In this document: one piece after another, positions 11,394 to 22,954 of the stretch | Position numbering within the stretch: position 1 is the first letter of the stretch | Layout of the letters: each line of letters starts with the position of its first letter | Assembly (NCBI GenBank): GCA_944739405.2 | Contig: OX123182.2 | Span: forward strand, 66,405,183-66,469,182 | Origin: Euclidia mi | Taxonomy: Eukaryota; Arthropoda; Insecta; Lepidoptera; Erebidae | DNA: 64,000 nucleotides | Direction of reading: 5' to 3' | Translations under genes and position numbers: made by a program | Notes under the pieces: model-generated | Seen by the model: the letters and a program-made list of their open reading frames with translations, nothing else | Databases searched by the model: none | What the model was told of the DNA's origin: nothing

Positions 11394-11953
11394 ATAAAAC
11401 GTTCTCAGAGAAGATAAAGACTAGGATTAAACAAGGTATCATATAATAATGTGAGTATTCCTGCGTTATCTAGTTGAGACCCACTAACTGTAGTCTTGTG
11501 TAACGGAAATATAAATCGTGTGCAGAACATCTAGTTCGTAAAAAGGTGTGCGTGGTGGATCAAACCGGTTAATTGCTTTAAAGACTATGAATAATAATGA
11601 ACTGAGTTTCATCCGGATTCACTGTAAAAATTGTATAATTAAACAAGAACACTTGGTTCATTTACAGAAGTTCTACGGTCCTCTAGCTTTCGTATAAATC
11701 TGCAATAATGCTTATATAGTTATATGTCAGGCTGTCATAGGTTGCCTATAAATATAAATGTCATCGGTGATGATGTAATGCAGTAACGGTGTTGTGAACA
11801 GGGCAGAAGTAGCTATTCTATAACATTTCAAACATAAATGGTCAAATTAGGGCGCAGCAAAACCACTTATTTAAATGCAGTATGCATTTTAAACATTGAA
11901 CATTTTCTGTTTCAAAGATGCAGATAAGTGCTCCTATGCTTTTACAATTGCCA

Positions 11954-12129
11954 TTTGTTACAATAAAGAAGTGGAAGTAGATAATGTAGGTAATATTTAT
12001 TAGGTATCCTAATGTTCGAATAATTCATTATTCAAACATTAGAATGACTTTCCAGTACACGGAAATCACACTCGCGTGGTAACAGAATAAGAATACAAAA
12101 TGTCCATTCATCCTTTAACTCAATTCATT
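11954..12129. other. Non-coding DNA beyond the left arm
   Basis: An imperfect palindrome around CCTAATGTTCGAATAATTC (12006-12046) is the only structure. No homology to the right arm continues. Confidence 0.4.
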
Positions 12130-12450
12130 CTATGGGCATTGTAAGACGTGACTAAGGAAAGGACACGAATGAAAAAGTATATTTGCAAAGAGGCAGAGAA
12201 CTTGACATCAACTCCTTTGCCAACCCGTCTGACCAGCGTACAATATTAGGCCAAATCCACCCATGGACTTCAGACATTAGGGAAGGCTGAAGATCAGCAG
12301 TAGACTGCGAAATCCTGTAATAGTAATACATGGGTATTCGGAGTAGGAGGCAGCCACAGAAATGCGGCTCAAGTTCGGTTTGTGTAGAAAGCTTTGAGTG
12401 AAGCATGTGTCCAGCAGTGGGCGTGGAGGTCCCTAGGATGTGATTATGGT
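12130..12450 (+). repeat. Lepidopteran-style interspersed repeat with GTCCAGCAGTGG motif
   Basis: It contains GACGTGACTAAGGAAAGG, AACCCGTCTGACCAGCGT and GTGTCCAGCAGTGGGCGTG, in the same order as the repeat at 29876-30115 read in reverse. It is not coding. The family resembles tails of non-LTR or SINE elements; assignment is uncertain. Confidence 0.55.
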
Positions 12451-15435
12451 GACATGAACTTGATGATTTGGCTAGATTATTTAAAAAAAGGAAATCATCA
12501 ATCATCAAAAACTAGTTAAATCGATGAATTTTTGGAAAAGGAATCAAAGGAATTCGAAACGTTGATTTTGTGTAGATTTTATAGGTATTTTTGGTCCAAG
12601 CTGCAGTTGTCTCTATCGCGCTCTGTGGGGGGAGGCTTGAGGTTGCGCGACAGCAATAGATTTTACAAATACCTATTTTTCAATTCTCTCGCCCGTAGTG
12701 TTTCCTCTTAAGATCGGTCTGTGTGGAAAACATTTTGGAGGTAACTTTCAACCATATACATATTTTAGCTAAAGTGATGATAAATATGCTTCTAGAGAGT
12801 CAATGAGCTTATCTATAACCATCAGGTGGGTTTATGAAACCTCTATCAAAAGTATGTAGAAACTTATTAATACTCAAAATGAGCTCAACCAATTCAGTAT
12901 ATCAGAATTCCCTCAAGCTGTGTACGCGTTCAAAGCATATGAAAGCTTCAGTGCAAACTTTGCAGCAAATTTGATTCGCGCGAAGATTTTCGTTTACATT
13001 TTCATAATACTGGATAAACCTCACTGTTACTTAGTGTACAAAGTGTAAGAGACATGCTGGTAGTGAGTGATATAATATTCTCCGTCATACTTTCATTACA
13101 CAGAACTTCAGTTAGTAAACATTAGTGGACATTACATTAATAAGTTAATTAAGTATAACTGCTTATTTGCAACCCAAGTTTGTGTACTAAAAAGTAAAAT
13201 CGGCATGCAAAGGTTATCATATCACCCAACATAAACTGTTAAAAGTGGCATAATTGTGATGCGTAAGTAAATCAAAGACGTTTCATTGCGTTTACACTCG
13301 GCTTTTGATTTAAATGCGCAACTAAAAGCCGTGAATCATATCCACTTTGTATAATAATATGTCAATAACTATTTGATTATACAGAGGTATAAACAGAATG
13401 ATTTACCGAGGGTTTATTGGCACAGAGCGCTGACGGTGTTACTAATACCATAAATCAATAAAAACGAATTAATATACTAGCAACATAAAATAGTTCACGT
13501 ACAAGTTTATGCCCGGCCGGCCGTGTATAATAATATATATTTTACTACGCTACACAACATTGTGTGAAGCGTGCGATATTTTATCGTCCACTGTCAACAT
13601 ACTATAACTTATTACAAGACATTCCGGTTCGAGGATGATGATGTAAACCTCTCTTAAACATTCGTGCTTTATATACACAGTGTAATATTCTTTCTCAAGA
13701 TAAACATAACGTATGTCGTACCCTGCGACTTAAACGACAAATTGTGCATGCACACTGGTAATAACTTAAAACAAGATGTATACTCAAAATGTTCCATCAG
13801 CCATAAAAACAACATACCTAACAATAAAATAAGAATCGTTCGTTAACTTGTTTTATTGTTAAGCTATAGCAGACAATGGGTTAAAAGAATATAGCTCCGT
13901 CAATGGAAAATACGTTTGTGAGGAACAATACCGCCAACGTTTGTCTTCATTATTGATAAAATATTGGCGGAAGAAGATTCAAACTAGTTTTCCCTAACTG
14001 GCTGATTCATTAAAAGATAAAGCGTTGTTCAAACCTTGAAATATAGATTTCCATTTTGGTGTATGACAAAGTCAGTGAGTGCAAAAATAAAACCATTTCA
14101 TTAGGTATTTAAAGTTTTAATGTGTTAAGAGTTATTTAATAAGTAAACCCACAAATTTATAAGAGCAATCTTTTGAAAAGACTTATAATTAAGTATGTTT
14201 ATTGCTGGTATTTCGTAATAGCTATTACGAAATACACCGGCAATGTTAATGTAAAATGTGAAACTCGGACGTTTCTAGTAACATCTAGCTAATCTTTAGA
14301 TTTGACTAGGTCAATGCGATATAACATTTTTACGTGTTACCTAATAACTATAATCAGACAAATACTTGCAAACACGGTGTACAAAAAACAACGTAGTTAT
14401 ATGTGAGCAATGTTTCTGAATCTATGATTATATTAACATATCTTCTGTAAACAAAAACATAGGTACATGATAATTGGAGATACCATTCTAAGCGAAAGGG
14501 ATACATAAAGATATGCACTATCAATACTACAATATCTATAGATATTACAGTATTATTATTTCCTAGCGATGATTTCCAACGATATAAGCAGCCAACAAAC
14601 GTCCTGGATGAAAGGCAACTGGAAAATACAATAGACGTAACTATACGACGCCCGTACTTCTAGAGATACAGTAGCCCCTTGTTCAGATTTTAATCTCTTA
14701 GATAGTTCGCCTGATTTTATACCATTACATTATATTAAATGACTATTGTATAGATACTCTTAAATTTTGTAATTTTTTGAACATCTTTGCGTATTTTCAT
14801 ATTTTGTTTTTTGGTTTATTAATATACTGGTTATAAAATAGCAATAGTTTATTATAACAATGTTCACGTTCCTTGTTCATATTTTTATGACATGTAAATA
14901 AAGATTTACAATTTGTTTAATAATGTAGATTAAGACGAATTTAATGCCAATGAATATTAAAAAAGAAAATGTTTACCTTCTGTTTAATATTATTGCATAA
15001 GCAACATAAATTAATTATATTGCATAAATGAAAATGCATGTAATATTGTAGTTTTGCATATAAAACTCACGTGGCATCCCCGCAATTGAAGTTGGTACTA
15101 AGCAAAATTACAAAGAAATATAAAATGTTCTAGAAATTCCGTTGCTAAAACGAACAAGCAACCGGCTAAATTTATGACTCACATATAAATGTAGAAAGTT
15201 AGCTATTAAGTCCAATAAATGTTTACCTACCTACTTTATGTATTTGTTTACCCAGCTAGCGTCTAGAAATTAGTTACAGTTGCGATCTGAAGGCCAAACG
15301 TAGCAGACAAACCAACAGAACGAAATATGTATGTATCCAGCGCATACATACACATGCTGTTCACTGACCTGTCACTTTTACTGATGTGTGAGGCCCGTCA
15401 TTCTCCTATCACCTTTGCCTGGATAATTCAATTTA
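12451..15435. other. Long non-coding stretch
   Basis: No supported gene or element protein. It holds an imperfect foldback around 12580-12690 (ATAGGTATTT words in both orientations beside CTATCGCGCTCTG) and the hairpin at 14201-14244. The rest is AT-rich DNA without clear repeats inside the window. Confidence 0.5.
14201..14244. repeat. Palindrome with perfect 28-bp core
   Basis: Bases 14208-14235 read the same on both strands. The core is GTATTTCGTAATAG followed directly by its reverse complement. ATTGCTG and CCGGCAAT extend it imperfectly outward. Confidence 0.8.
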
Positions 15436-15923
15436 GGGTGCTTCTACACGGTGCATGTAGCTGGAGCAAGTAAAGGTGCGGGTTACACGCGTGGGTAATA
15501 TGCGCAAGCTACTTGATCAAGTTACTCGCTGGTACTTGTACATGGTGCAAATAACTGGAGCAAGTAAAGACGCGGGCTACTTGCGCAAGCTGTACCTATG
15601 TACAAGTTATTTGTTCGTGGTCAAGAGCTACATGTGCATGCTATTCGCGCGGTAGCTTTATGACTTGAATCGCGTCAAATGTCTCGACGAACGAAAATTA
15701 TTTTAAAATCATATGTTAAAAATGTAATTTTAACAGATAACATGCGCGAGTGACCCGCGCGCGTCGCAGAGCATGCGAATTACTTGCGCGGGTGGCTCGC
15801 TTTGGTACATGCTCAAGTCGCTGGACCCACCCGCACATTGTTTTAAACGATATATTTACGGTGCATGTAACCCGCGCAAGTGCCTCAACATGCTCAAGCT
15901 ACATGCGCCGTGTACAAGCACCC
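15436..15923. mobile_element. PIF/Harbinger-type MITE
   Basis: It starts GGGTGCTTCTACACGG and ends CCGTGTACAAGCACCC, and the inverted similarity continues inward for about 50 bp (GCATGTAGCTxGAGCA). A 3-bp TTA flanks both sides (15433-15435 and 15924-15926), the target duplication typical of Harbinger elements. The 488-bp interior is built from imperfect words such as TACTTGCGC, TGCTCAAG and GCGCAAGT and encodes no transposase. Confidence 0.75.
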
Positions 15924-15926
15924 TTA

Positions 15927-17289
15927 GCGGTGTCTCCCCTTTTATAAAAGCAACACGTGACAGAGAACATATACGTTTGTAGATACGGCGAAGGGACTGC
16001 GAGTAGTTAATACGGAAACGGGAAACGTACACGTCGAAACGAGGCGGACGTACACGCGACGACGGCCAACTGTAAGTCCGGGCGATCTCGACATAAGACA
16101 CTTGACAATATGTTAGTCGCTTCTATGAGCACGCTATTTGTTTGTTAGGTGTACCGGAATTGAAACCACTACATGACATCTGCCAGCGAAGCAATGCGAT
16201 GTTATTAAGTGAGTGATAACCGCAAGGTCGCAACTCCGCTGATGTGTTTTGAATATGTATTGAGACGTTAGAGCTTCGTCAGGTCGCAGCGTTCAGCCCT
16301 CTACGGCGTCAACCTACTTGCATCCAATTTTGCATCAAATTGCTTTTACACATTCTACAAACTAGCTACGTATGGAAATTATTTATGTAAGGATGTACGT
16401 GAGTAACTTAGGTAGAGATTGTCAGACTTTTGGCGCTTTTAAAAAGCAAGTCGCTTTTCCGTGGCAACCAATAGTTTAAATAATGTAGTACAGAGTAAAT
16501 GCAGTTTTATAGGAAAAGGCGGAATAAAAACATTGATTAGTTTCAATCGAATTATGCTGAACTCGAACATAATAATGCAAACAAGTAAAATGAATGTCAT
16601 ATTTTCTTAGTTAAGTAATAATACTAAGCAGGATTTTATTATTGCCAATAAGCAACGAATTTGATTAGCTTGTCCACCAATGTCATCAGTGACTACAATT
16701 TATAGAGATAATTATTATATCGGCAGACGCACCTTGTATAATAAATACATATGGTCTATATAATACCGAAATCCATTAGCAACAAACAAAGATCTACAAG
16801 TCATGTACGCTTGTAGATTTTTGTTCTACGAGATATAAAAAAATTGTAGAATAGAGGAATAGCACAACAAAAACAGCAAAGTGCCACGCAGCATACACAT
16901 AGAGCGAGAATCGGTTTATGAGTGTTTTATAAACAAACATTCCGACAAAATGAACGTTGGTATTCTGTAGTCACATACACAAAGGCGAACAATCCTACAC
17001 ATAGTTACTTATTTAGCTGTTAAAGTGTTTTCCAACCTACAATTGTTTATAGTTTCAATGTTTAGCAAAACAACGAATATTCCACCCAGCTGCGACACAT
17101 ACATTACAATCGAGTAAAGCCTAAAAATGTTATTTTCATATTCTATCTTACTTACTGAAACGCCGTGTAATGAAAATAAAATATGGAATATCTATATTTA
17201 GCGGCCCTCAATGTATATTAAGGCACCTATCGGCTAATACACCTAATTTAAGGAGAGAAGTTATAAAGGATAAAGATACAGATATGTAC
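15927..17289. other. Non-coding stretch
   Basis: No supported feature. A short open frame on the minus strand over 15856-16101 overlaps the MITE end and has no motif. Confidence 0.45.
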
Positions 17290-17301
17290 TCAAAATATAT
17301 T

Positions 17302-17479
17302 TATTTATTTATAGACTCACGCCTGTATCCCGGAAGGGGTAGGCAGAGGTTTAATATTACACCCACATTTCGCCATGAATTTTTAGGTCCCACTTAATAG
17401 GGGGTGAGCCTGTTGCCGTTACCGGGCACATCCAGACTCCGAGCTGCTACTGAGAATTCGGAAAACCCCAGTAACACTT
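17302..17479 (-). mobile_element. 5'-truncated SINE with 12-bp target duplication
   Basis: It is the tail of the same SINE family as 61243-61485 (TACCCCTTC, CAATAGGGGGTGAG-type words, CTCAGTAGCAG), in minus orientation and lacking the tRNA-like head. TCAAAATATATT is present at 17290-17301 and again at 17480-17491, so the insertion boundaries are exact. Confidence 0.85.
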
Positions 17480-17491
17480 TCAAAATATATT

Positions 17492-18304
17492 CCGTGCGCT
17501 TAATTTGCTATACTTATTCATGGCATGTCTTTGCGATAAATAGGTACATACCAATAAGTATTTCAGATTGTATATTTATAGTTGGCACTCTAAATAATAG
17601 TCATAAATAGTATGCCTTCATAAATAAAATTGTTCTACTTTGAAGAAAAGTTTGTAAATGGTCCTATCTATAACCGTGCATGATACAAAGCATCGCCCCA
17701 GGACGCCTTGCTAGCGATCAAAAACCCTGATTGAATGCGAAACTACTCATTAGTGCGCCCTATAACGTGAATGTAACGGGTAGTCATTGATATACAAAAG
17801 CGCCGGCTAGTAGGTTACATTTGATTTTTTGCATACAGAAAAGTTCTTCTAAACAAATCGTTATTGCGATTGCAACCACATTCAATCGGGGGCAGTAACA
17901 ACTTGAAGAAAATGAAACACATTATTCGTATCAAACTGAATAAAATAAGTCGCTTCTACAACTTTGAAAATAAAGTAAGAAAATGAATGCTCCGTCTGCG
18001 GGCTTATTTGTAGCTCGCCAGTCGAAGACCAGCTTCGTTACGAACAAATAATGAACTTATTTCGGTCATCTATTTGTTACGGGAAAGACGTAAATTTGAA
18101 ACTTTAAAATGTCGTAAGAATAATCTCCTCGATGTTGTAAAAATAATCTCTTATGTAGGACTAGCTTTTATTATAACGAAGCTTTAGCTTGTTAGGTAAT
18201 ACTTAGTTTCTTCCAGATTCTCTATTTTTGTTTTGACCGTTATAAGTGTTGCTCTATGACCTAAATGAAGTAACTACGTTTTGAATTCTAAACTTTATGT
18301 AATA
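17492..18304. other. Non-coding stretch
   Basis: Nothing supported; no open frame with a recognisable product. Confidence 0.45.
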
Positions 18305-18505
18305 CTAGCCAGCAGCTACGCATGCACATTATTTTAATTTATCTGTTTTGACCGATGCCGTGTGTATTTCGGGAAATCCCTTCTTAGTGCACCTCTACGG
18401 TCCCCAAGGAACACACATGCCAAATTACAGCTTCCTGCGCCTAATAGTTCTGGCTGTAGCGTGTCTGTCAGTCAGTCAGTAACGCAAGGATTATATGTAC
18501 TAAGA
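18305..18505 (-). mobile_element. Non-autonomous Helitron (family 2)
   Basis: Read on the minus strand it starts TCTTAGTACATATAATCC, contains the tetranucleotide run CTGACTGACTGACAGAC, then GGAAGCTG, GGTGCACTAAGAAGGG and AAATACACACGGC, and ends in CTAG at 18305-18308. The same layout is seen at 25016, 53038 and 62168; two of those have an empty site showing insertion between A and T. Confidence 0.75.
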
Positions 18506-19010
18506 TTAGAAATCAACAAATCGAACGCAACTCAAATGGAAATTCGCATAATTCTTTAATTTCACAATTCACTGCTTGAACATAAATTTGGCGTTACATA
18601 ACACATATTTTCCCGCAGCATCAAATGCCGAAATGATTATATGACGAGAGTACTTGAACGTTATTCTCTTGTTCATGCGGCCGAATCTCGTATTATTATG
18701 GTTTACATAAATATAATGCAGTGTGCGGGGCACGGCGGCGTCGTTCAAGTTCCTTCGTAGATACAAAATTACTTCATCGACGTAGACTATCTTAACAATA
18801 ACGGACCCATGGGACATTTTTCGGAGTTAACAATAACCCTTGTTTTAATTTGAGCCAAAGATTGGGCACATTGTTTTTAACGGAACCTTGCGATATTCTA
18901 TATTAAATTGTTATATTGCTTTGTAATTACTGTGGGCGCAGTTATAAAATATTACTCGATTGCAAACAATTACGTGCGACACTCAGAAAAATTTGCGACA
19001 CGAAAAATGT
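18506..19010. other. Non-coding stretch
   Basis: No supported feature before the mariner remnant. Confidence 0.4.
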
Positions 19011-19031
19011 ATATAAGTAAATATATTTTTA

Positions 19032-19893
19032 TTACATCTTTTCAAAGTACTCTCCACCAGCCTCTATACAAAGTTTCATGCGTGTGAACCAGTTTTCAAA
19101 ACAATTTTCCAGTCCGCCACAGACGCCTCGTTTACAGCCTGCTCGAACGCTGAGAGCGCATCATCCGGCGCCGAAAGTTGTACCCCTTTGAGAATTTTTT
19201 ATTTTTGGGAATAAAAAGAAGTCACACGGGGCTAGGTCAGGGCTGTAAGGACTGTGACCCAGGAGTTTAACCGGTGTGCTGTCTAGGAAGTCCCTCGTTT
19301 TGATTGCGGTGTGGGCGGGCATTATCATGGTGGAGCTATAGCCCGCGGAGCCCTGTGTTTGGTCGCTTGTTGCTCACAACAGAGAAAACTTCTGCCAAGC
19401 ATTTGGTAGTATACCATTCGCCGTTAATGCTTCTTTGATTTGAATTCAAAAGATTGAAAAATCTCGCGATCAAAATCTTCCCCCCGCTTCTACGCTACTT
19501 TATTTGTGTAGGCTTTGATTAATTTTGAAACACCCAAATCGTTGACTGGCGCTTTGTTTCTGGATCGTATTGATAAATCCAGGATTCATGACCTGTAACG
19601 ATGTTGTAAACACGCCGAGACGAGCCTGCTTCAACTTTGTCCATCATATCATGGCACCATTCCACCCTTGCCTGCTTCTGAACATCGGTGAGGTTGTGCG
19701 GTATCCTCCGCACTCGTAGATGCACGTGTAGAATCTCGTAAAGGCTTCCTGATCCAATCGGCAGTATATCCTGAATCTCTTGGTATGTAACTCGTCTATT
19801 GTCTTGGATCAAATTTTTCACTGCTAGCACGTTTTCTTCCGTAACAGCCATCAAAGGGCGACCACTTCTTTCTTCATCCTTATTTAGTTTCAC
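19032..19893 (-). pseudogene. mariner transposase, inactive
   Basis: This is a cut-and-paste transposase of the Tc1/mariner superfamily, read on the minus strand. From 19893 down it encodes the helix-turn-helix part (RRVTYQEIQDILPIGSGSLY) and then the RNase-H-like core: WCHDMM, IVTGHESWIYQYDP. The first catalytic aspartate of the family motif TGDE is histidine here (codon at 19588-19590). The frame then shifts several times. The second half is still readable: GHSPYSPDLAPCDFFLFP (around 19221-19250) holds the last aspartate of the D34D triad. The C-terminus ENCFENWFTRMKLCIEAGG leads to a stop at 19032-19034. The N-terminal domain is missing, cut off beside the LTR fragment at 19929. No terminal inverted repeat was found. 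Confidence 0.9.
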
Positions 19894-19928
19894 CTACGAT
19901 GGGTTCATCTAACTAAATGGGTTCATCT

Positions 19929-20007
19929 AACCGCTATCCTCTCTATACAGTCCATTTCCTTCTCCAAGTCGCCTAGAACCCTACGGTTTCGGTGTAACGC
20001 CGAACCA
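19929..20007 (+). repeat. Truncated 5' LTR of element 2
   Basis: It is identical to the last 79 bp of the 3' LTR and ends GCCGAACCA. A direct repeat ATGGGTTCATCTAAC lies at its left edge (19899-19913 and 19917-19931), perhaps a scar of the truncation. Confidence 0.85.
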
Positions 20008-20335
20008 TTTTTTTGATCCATAAGAGTCGGATTCATTTACGTTTTATACGTTATACCGCTATACCTAGGCAGTTATAGCACCTAGCTATACTCCTAATAT
20101 ATTCACATAACCGTCACATGGTTATTTCCGCCCGCATCAGTAGGTAAACTTTTATGTAGCTACCTACTTATTAAATTATTAATTCTGGAACTATCATAGT
20201 TGTCTTATAAATCTCATATTTCAAGCAACTTTTAGTTCCTCAGCTCTAAAGTGTTGCCTACTTAGCCTACTTAGGTAAAATAATAGATACATTAGATATT
20301 CTTATTTTGTTTCGTTCTCATTAGCTTATACTTAC

Positions 20336-22372
20336 GTGAGCATGTCACAACAAAAGAAGTCACGCGTGTCGGAAGACAAAGAGATGACAATCTTAGAAGC
20401 GAAACGCAATATTTTATTTGAGCGCATTCAAAACATATATGAATGCTCAAAAACCGCATCTATGTCTGACAGTAAAAGCGAAGCATTTCTCAGTTATTGT
20501 ATGACAGTAGATAGTATTCGAACAGATTTTCATAAGTTGTTAGACGATTATAACGCAAGATTACTTTCCATCAATCCTGATGAAAAACCGAGCTATCAGG
20601 CGTATACCTCATTCGAAGATCTTTATTGTATTATTAAGCGTATACAATCGCAATTGGAGGGTAAATGTTCAGCAGAGCCCGTTGCCCGCAAACCGAGATT
20701 ACCGCCAATCGAGATTATGTCGTTTGACGGAGATATACGAAATTGGCCGTTATTCTATGCGAGTTTTAAGTCTACAGTGCACGATAATGGTTCTCTGACA
20801 GATGCTGACAGGTTGTACTATTTAGTAGGTAAACTGTCACCGAAGGCACAGTCCGTATTTGCAGGTGTCACACCCAGTGCTCAGAATTATCAGGTCATAT
20901 TTCAGTCACTACTTGACAGATATCAGGACACGCGCGTCCTAGCGTCTACGTACTTTGACCAAGCTTTAAATCTCAAACTGTCCGGCAACGCGTCTGTATC
21001 GAATTTCCAGCTGTTTATTGATAACTTCGTAACCGCGGTTAATTCTCTTAGGAATTTAAAATTAGAAGATCTTTCCGACTTTATGTTGCTTCAACTCGCT
21101 TTAAAAAAGTTTGACACTGATACAATTTGCGCATTCGAGATGACGGAACGCAATAATAAAATACCTACACTAGATAGTTTTATTTCGTTCATCAAAGATC
21201 AGTGTCGAATATTTCATAATACGCAGTCTGGTTCACTTGGCCCGTCTAACACTAACAGCAACAAACAAACGTTGAATAAATCGCGAAATAGTAATAATAA
21301 CTCGGTCCCTAATCCACAATCTTACGTTACATGTTCGGAATCTAATAGTAATAATTCACAGAAGTGTCTGTGCAGTAATAAAGTGCACGACCATTACTAT
21401 AAGTGTCCTACCTTTAATGATTTAAATCCAATTGCTCGTTTTAAATGCGTAAAAGATAGCAAGGCTTGCATTAACTGCTTAAGCATAAAACATAAAACAA
21501 GTAATTGTTCTAGTAAGACAAAGTGTCGATCATGTAATCAAAAACATCATACACTGTTACATTTCGATAAAGATAACCCGTTGTCAAGCCAAGCCGCTAA
21601 CCTTGACACACTTAAGCCGCAGGTGCAGACCACGGTGCCTTCGCCCTGCACGCCTCAGGGCGAAGTATCGTTGTGTACGACGTCCATTGCGCGGGCGACG
21701 CGCACGCGAGGACGGCACTCGCGCATCTATAATGATCCGCGCAGGGCCAAAACGCGATGTATGGCGTCTAAGACTGTTCTGTTAGCGACGGCGCAAGTTA
21801 TCGTATTTGATGTTAATGGGTCGCCGCACATGGTACGTTGTCTGCTAGATAGCGCATCTCAGATCAATCTAATAACATCGGAATGCTTCAAACGCCTCGG
21901 ATTATGGAATAACTTTAAAAATACTAACTCAACCGTCAAAGGGATAGGCGGATCAGAAAAGCATTGCAGGGGTTCCGTAGATATTAAAATACATTCGCGT
22001 TTTGATAGGAATATTAATTTTAACATTTCTTTTCTTATCGTGGAGCGTGTCACGGACGCATTGCCGAACGCTAATGTAGACGTAGCATCACTCACTCATC
22101 TCGAGTCATTGCCGCTAGCCGACGCGGAGTTTGCGAATCCGGCAGGCATTGATCTTTTGATCGGAGCTTCAATATTTCCGCACTTGCTACTAACTAAAAT
22201 AGTACGTAGTGAGCGATATGATTTACCGCCCGCTATTGAGACGGTACTTGGGTATGTGATTATGGGTACCGTACCTACGTTACATACTTCTCATTGTATT
22301 ACGTCTTGTTGTTGTTCTGCTCTTCAAGAGATCAAGGTGGGTGCTAAAACTGTGTGTAAGATAAAGCACTAA
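20336..22372 (+). CDS. BEL/Pao Gag-protease polyprotein (678 aa)
   Basis: This encodes the Gag and aspartic protease part of a BEL/Pao polyprotein. Residues about 120-260 form the DUF1759-type Gag region (PPIEIMSFDGDIRNWPLFYA, then LTDADRLYYLVGKLSPKA). Residues about 340-410 are a long cysteine/histidine-rich knuckle region (CLCSNKVHDHYYKCP, CINCLSIKHKTSNC, CRSCNQKHHTLLH). From residue about 480 the protease begins (VLLATAQVIVFD), with CLLDSASQINLI carrying the D-S-A-S active site typical of the family. The final recognisable stretch (ETVLGYVIMGTV) is the usual lead-in to the reverse transcriptase. The frame then ends next to a pentanucleotide repeat instead of continuing, so it is the open 5' half of a broken gag-pol. 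The start codon follows the leader after the 5' LTR. Confidence 0.9.
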   Translation: MSMSQQKKSRVSEDKEMTILEAKRNILFERIQNIYECSKTASMSDSKSEAFLSYCMTVDSIRTDFHKLLDDYNARLLSINPDEKPSYQAYTSFEDLYCIIKRIQSQLEGKCSAEPVARKPRLPPIEIMSFDGDIRNWPLFYASFKSTVHDNGSLTDADRLYYLVGKLSPKAQSVFAGVTPSAQNYQVIFQSLLDRYQDTRVLASTYFDQALNLKLSGNASVSNFQLFIDNFVTAVNSLRNLKLEDLSDFMLLQLALKKFDTDTICAFEMTERNNKIPTLDSFISFIKDQCRIFHNTQSGSLGPSNTNSNKQTLNKSRNSNNNSVPNPQSYVTCSESNSNNSQKCLCSNKVHDHYYKCPTFNDLNPIARFKCVKDSKACINCLSIKHKTSNCSSKTKCRSCNQKHHTLLHFDKDNPLSSQAANLDTLKPQVQTTVPSPCTPQGEVSLCTTSIARATRTRGRHSRIYNDPRRAKTRCMASKTVLLATAQVIVFDVNGSPHMVRCLLDSASQINLITSECFKRLGLWNNFKNTNSTVKGIGGSEKHCRGSVDIKIHSRFDRNINFNISFLIVERVTDALPNANVDVASLTHLESLPLADAEFANPAGIDLLIGASIFPHLLLTKIVRSERYDLPPAIETVLGYVIMGTVPTLHTSHCITSCCCSALQEIKVGAKTVCKIKH

Positions 22373-22375
22373 TTA

Positions 22376-22450
22376 GCTATGCTATGCTATGCTATGCTAT
22401 GCTACGCTATGCTATGCTAAGCTACGCTACGCTACACTATACTATACTAC
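22376..22450. repeat. GCTAT/GCTAC pentanucleotide repeat
   Basis: About fifteen units of GCTAT, GCTAC or related words lie between the protease and the remaining half of the reverse transcriptase. They occupy the place where the N-terminal RT domain should be. Confidence 0.95.
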
Positions 22451-22954
22451 ACATCCGCTTTGTATATAGATGACATTGCCTGTAATGTCATACCCGCTCC
22501 GCTAGCAATTTCGCTTTGTGAAGAGCTTATTCAGCTTTTCAAGCGAGGCCAGTTTGATCTTGTCAAATGGACAAGCAACTCTAAGGAGGTTCTCGCACGC
22601 ATACCAGATTCTCATAAAGCTTTTCCAGACATTGAGTTTGAGAAGTCTGTACCGCATAAGGTTCTCGGTTTACGCTGGGACAAATCCTGTGATAGTTTTC
22701 GGTTTGACGTCTCACCACCAGATGATAAGTGCACCAAACGCACTATGCTGTCCATAGTGGCTTGACTATGGGACATAATGGGTTTTGTGGCTCCCACAAT
22801 TTTGTACGCCAAGCTCTTGATCAAAGAGCTTTGGCTATCAAAGTGTGAGTGGGATGAAACACCCCCTAACCATATTGTCGCCGCTTGGGGCCAGTTTGTA
22901 TTGAGCTTACCGCGCTCAATCAAATTACTATTCCGCGTCATCTTGGGTTGGTAG
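22451..22954 (+). pseudogene. BEL/Pao reverse transcriptase, C-terminal half
   Basis: It opens at the catalytic motif SALYIDDIACNV (YVDD-type), then the thumb and connection region: WTSNSKEVLARIP, VLGLRWDKSCDSF, and after a stop LWDIMGFVAPTILYAKLLIK. A TGA at 22763-22765 interrupts the last motif. Everything upstream of YIDD is missing. Near 22890 the reading shifts into the RNase H frame. Confidence 0.85.

Larger units (their letters stand above)
9186..11953 (+). repeat. Left arm of a large inverted duplication
   Basis: The order of matches to the reverse complement of 24274-29782 is colinear. Examples are GATTGTTTGATAAAGCAGCG near 9440 (right arm near 29250), TAAATCAAGTGGCTAACATT in reverse near 9830 (right arm near 28905), CTAAATTCTCAGGAGTACT near 10380 (right arm near 26950), and the stretch around ATTTAAATGCAGTATGCATT near 11870 (right arm near 24340). 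Substitutions and small indels are scattered throughout. Homology ends at TTTTACAATTG near 11953, exactly where the LTR of BEL/Pao element 2 begins on the other side. Arm-specific insertions are listed separately. Confidence 0.85.
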
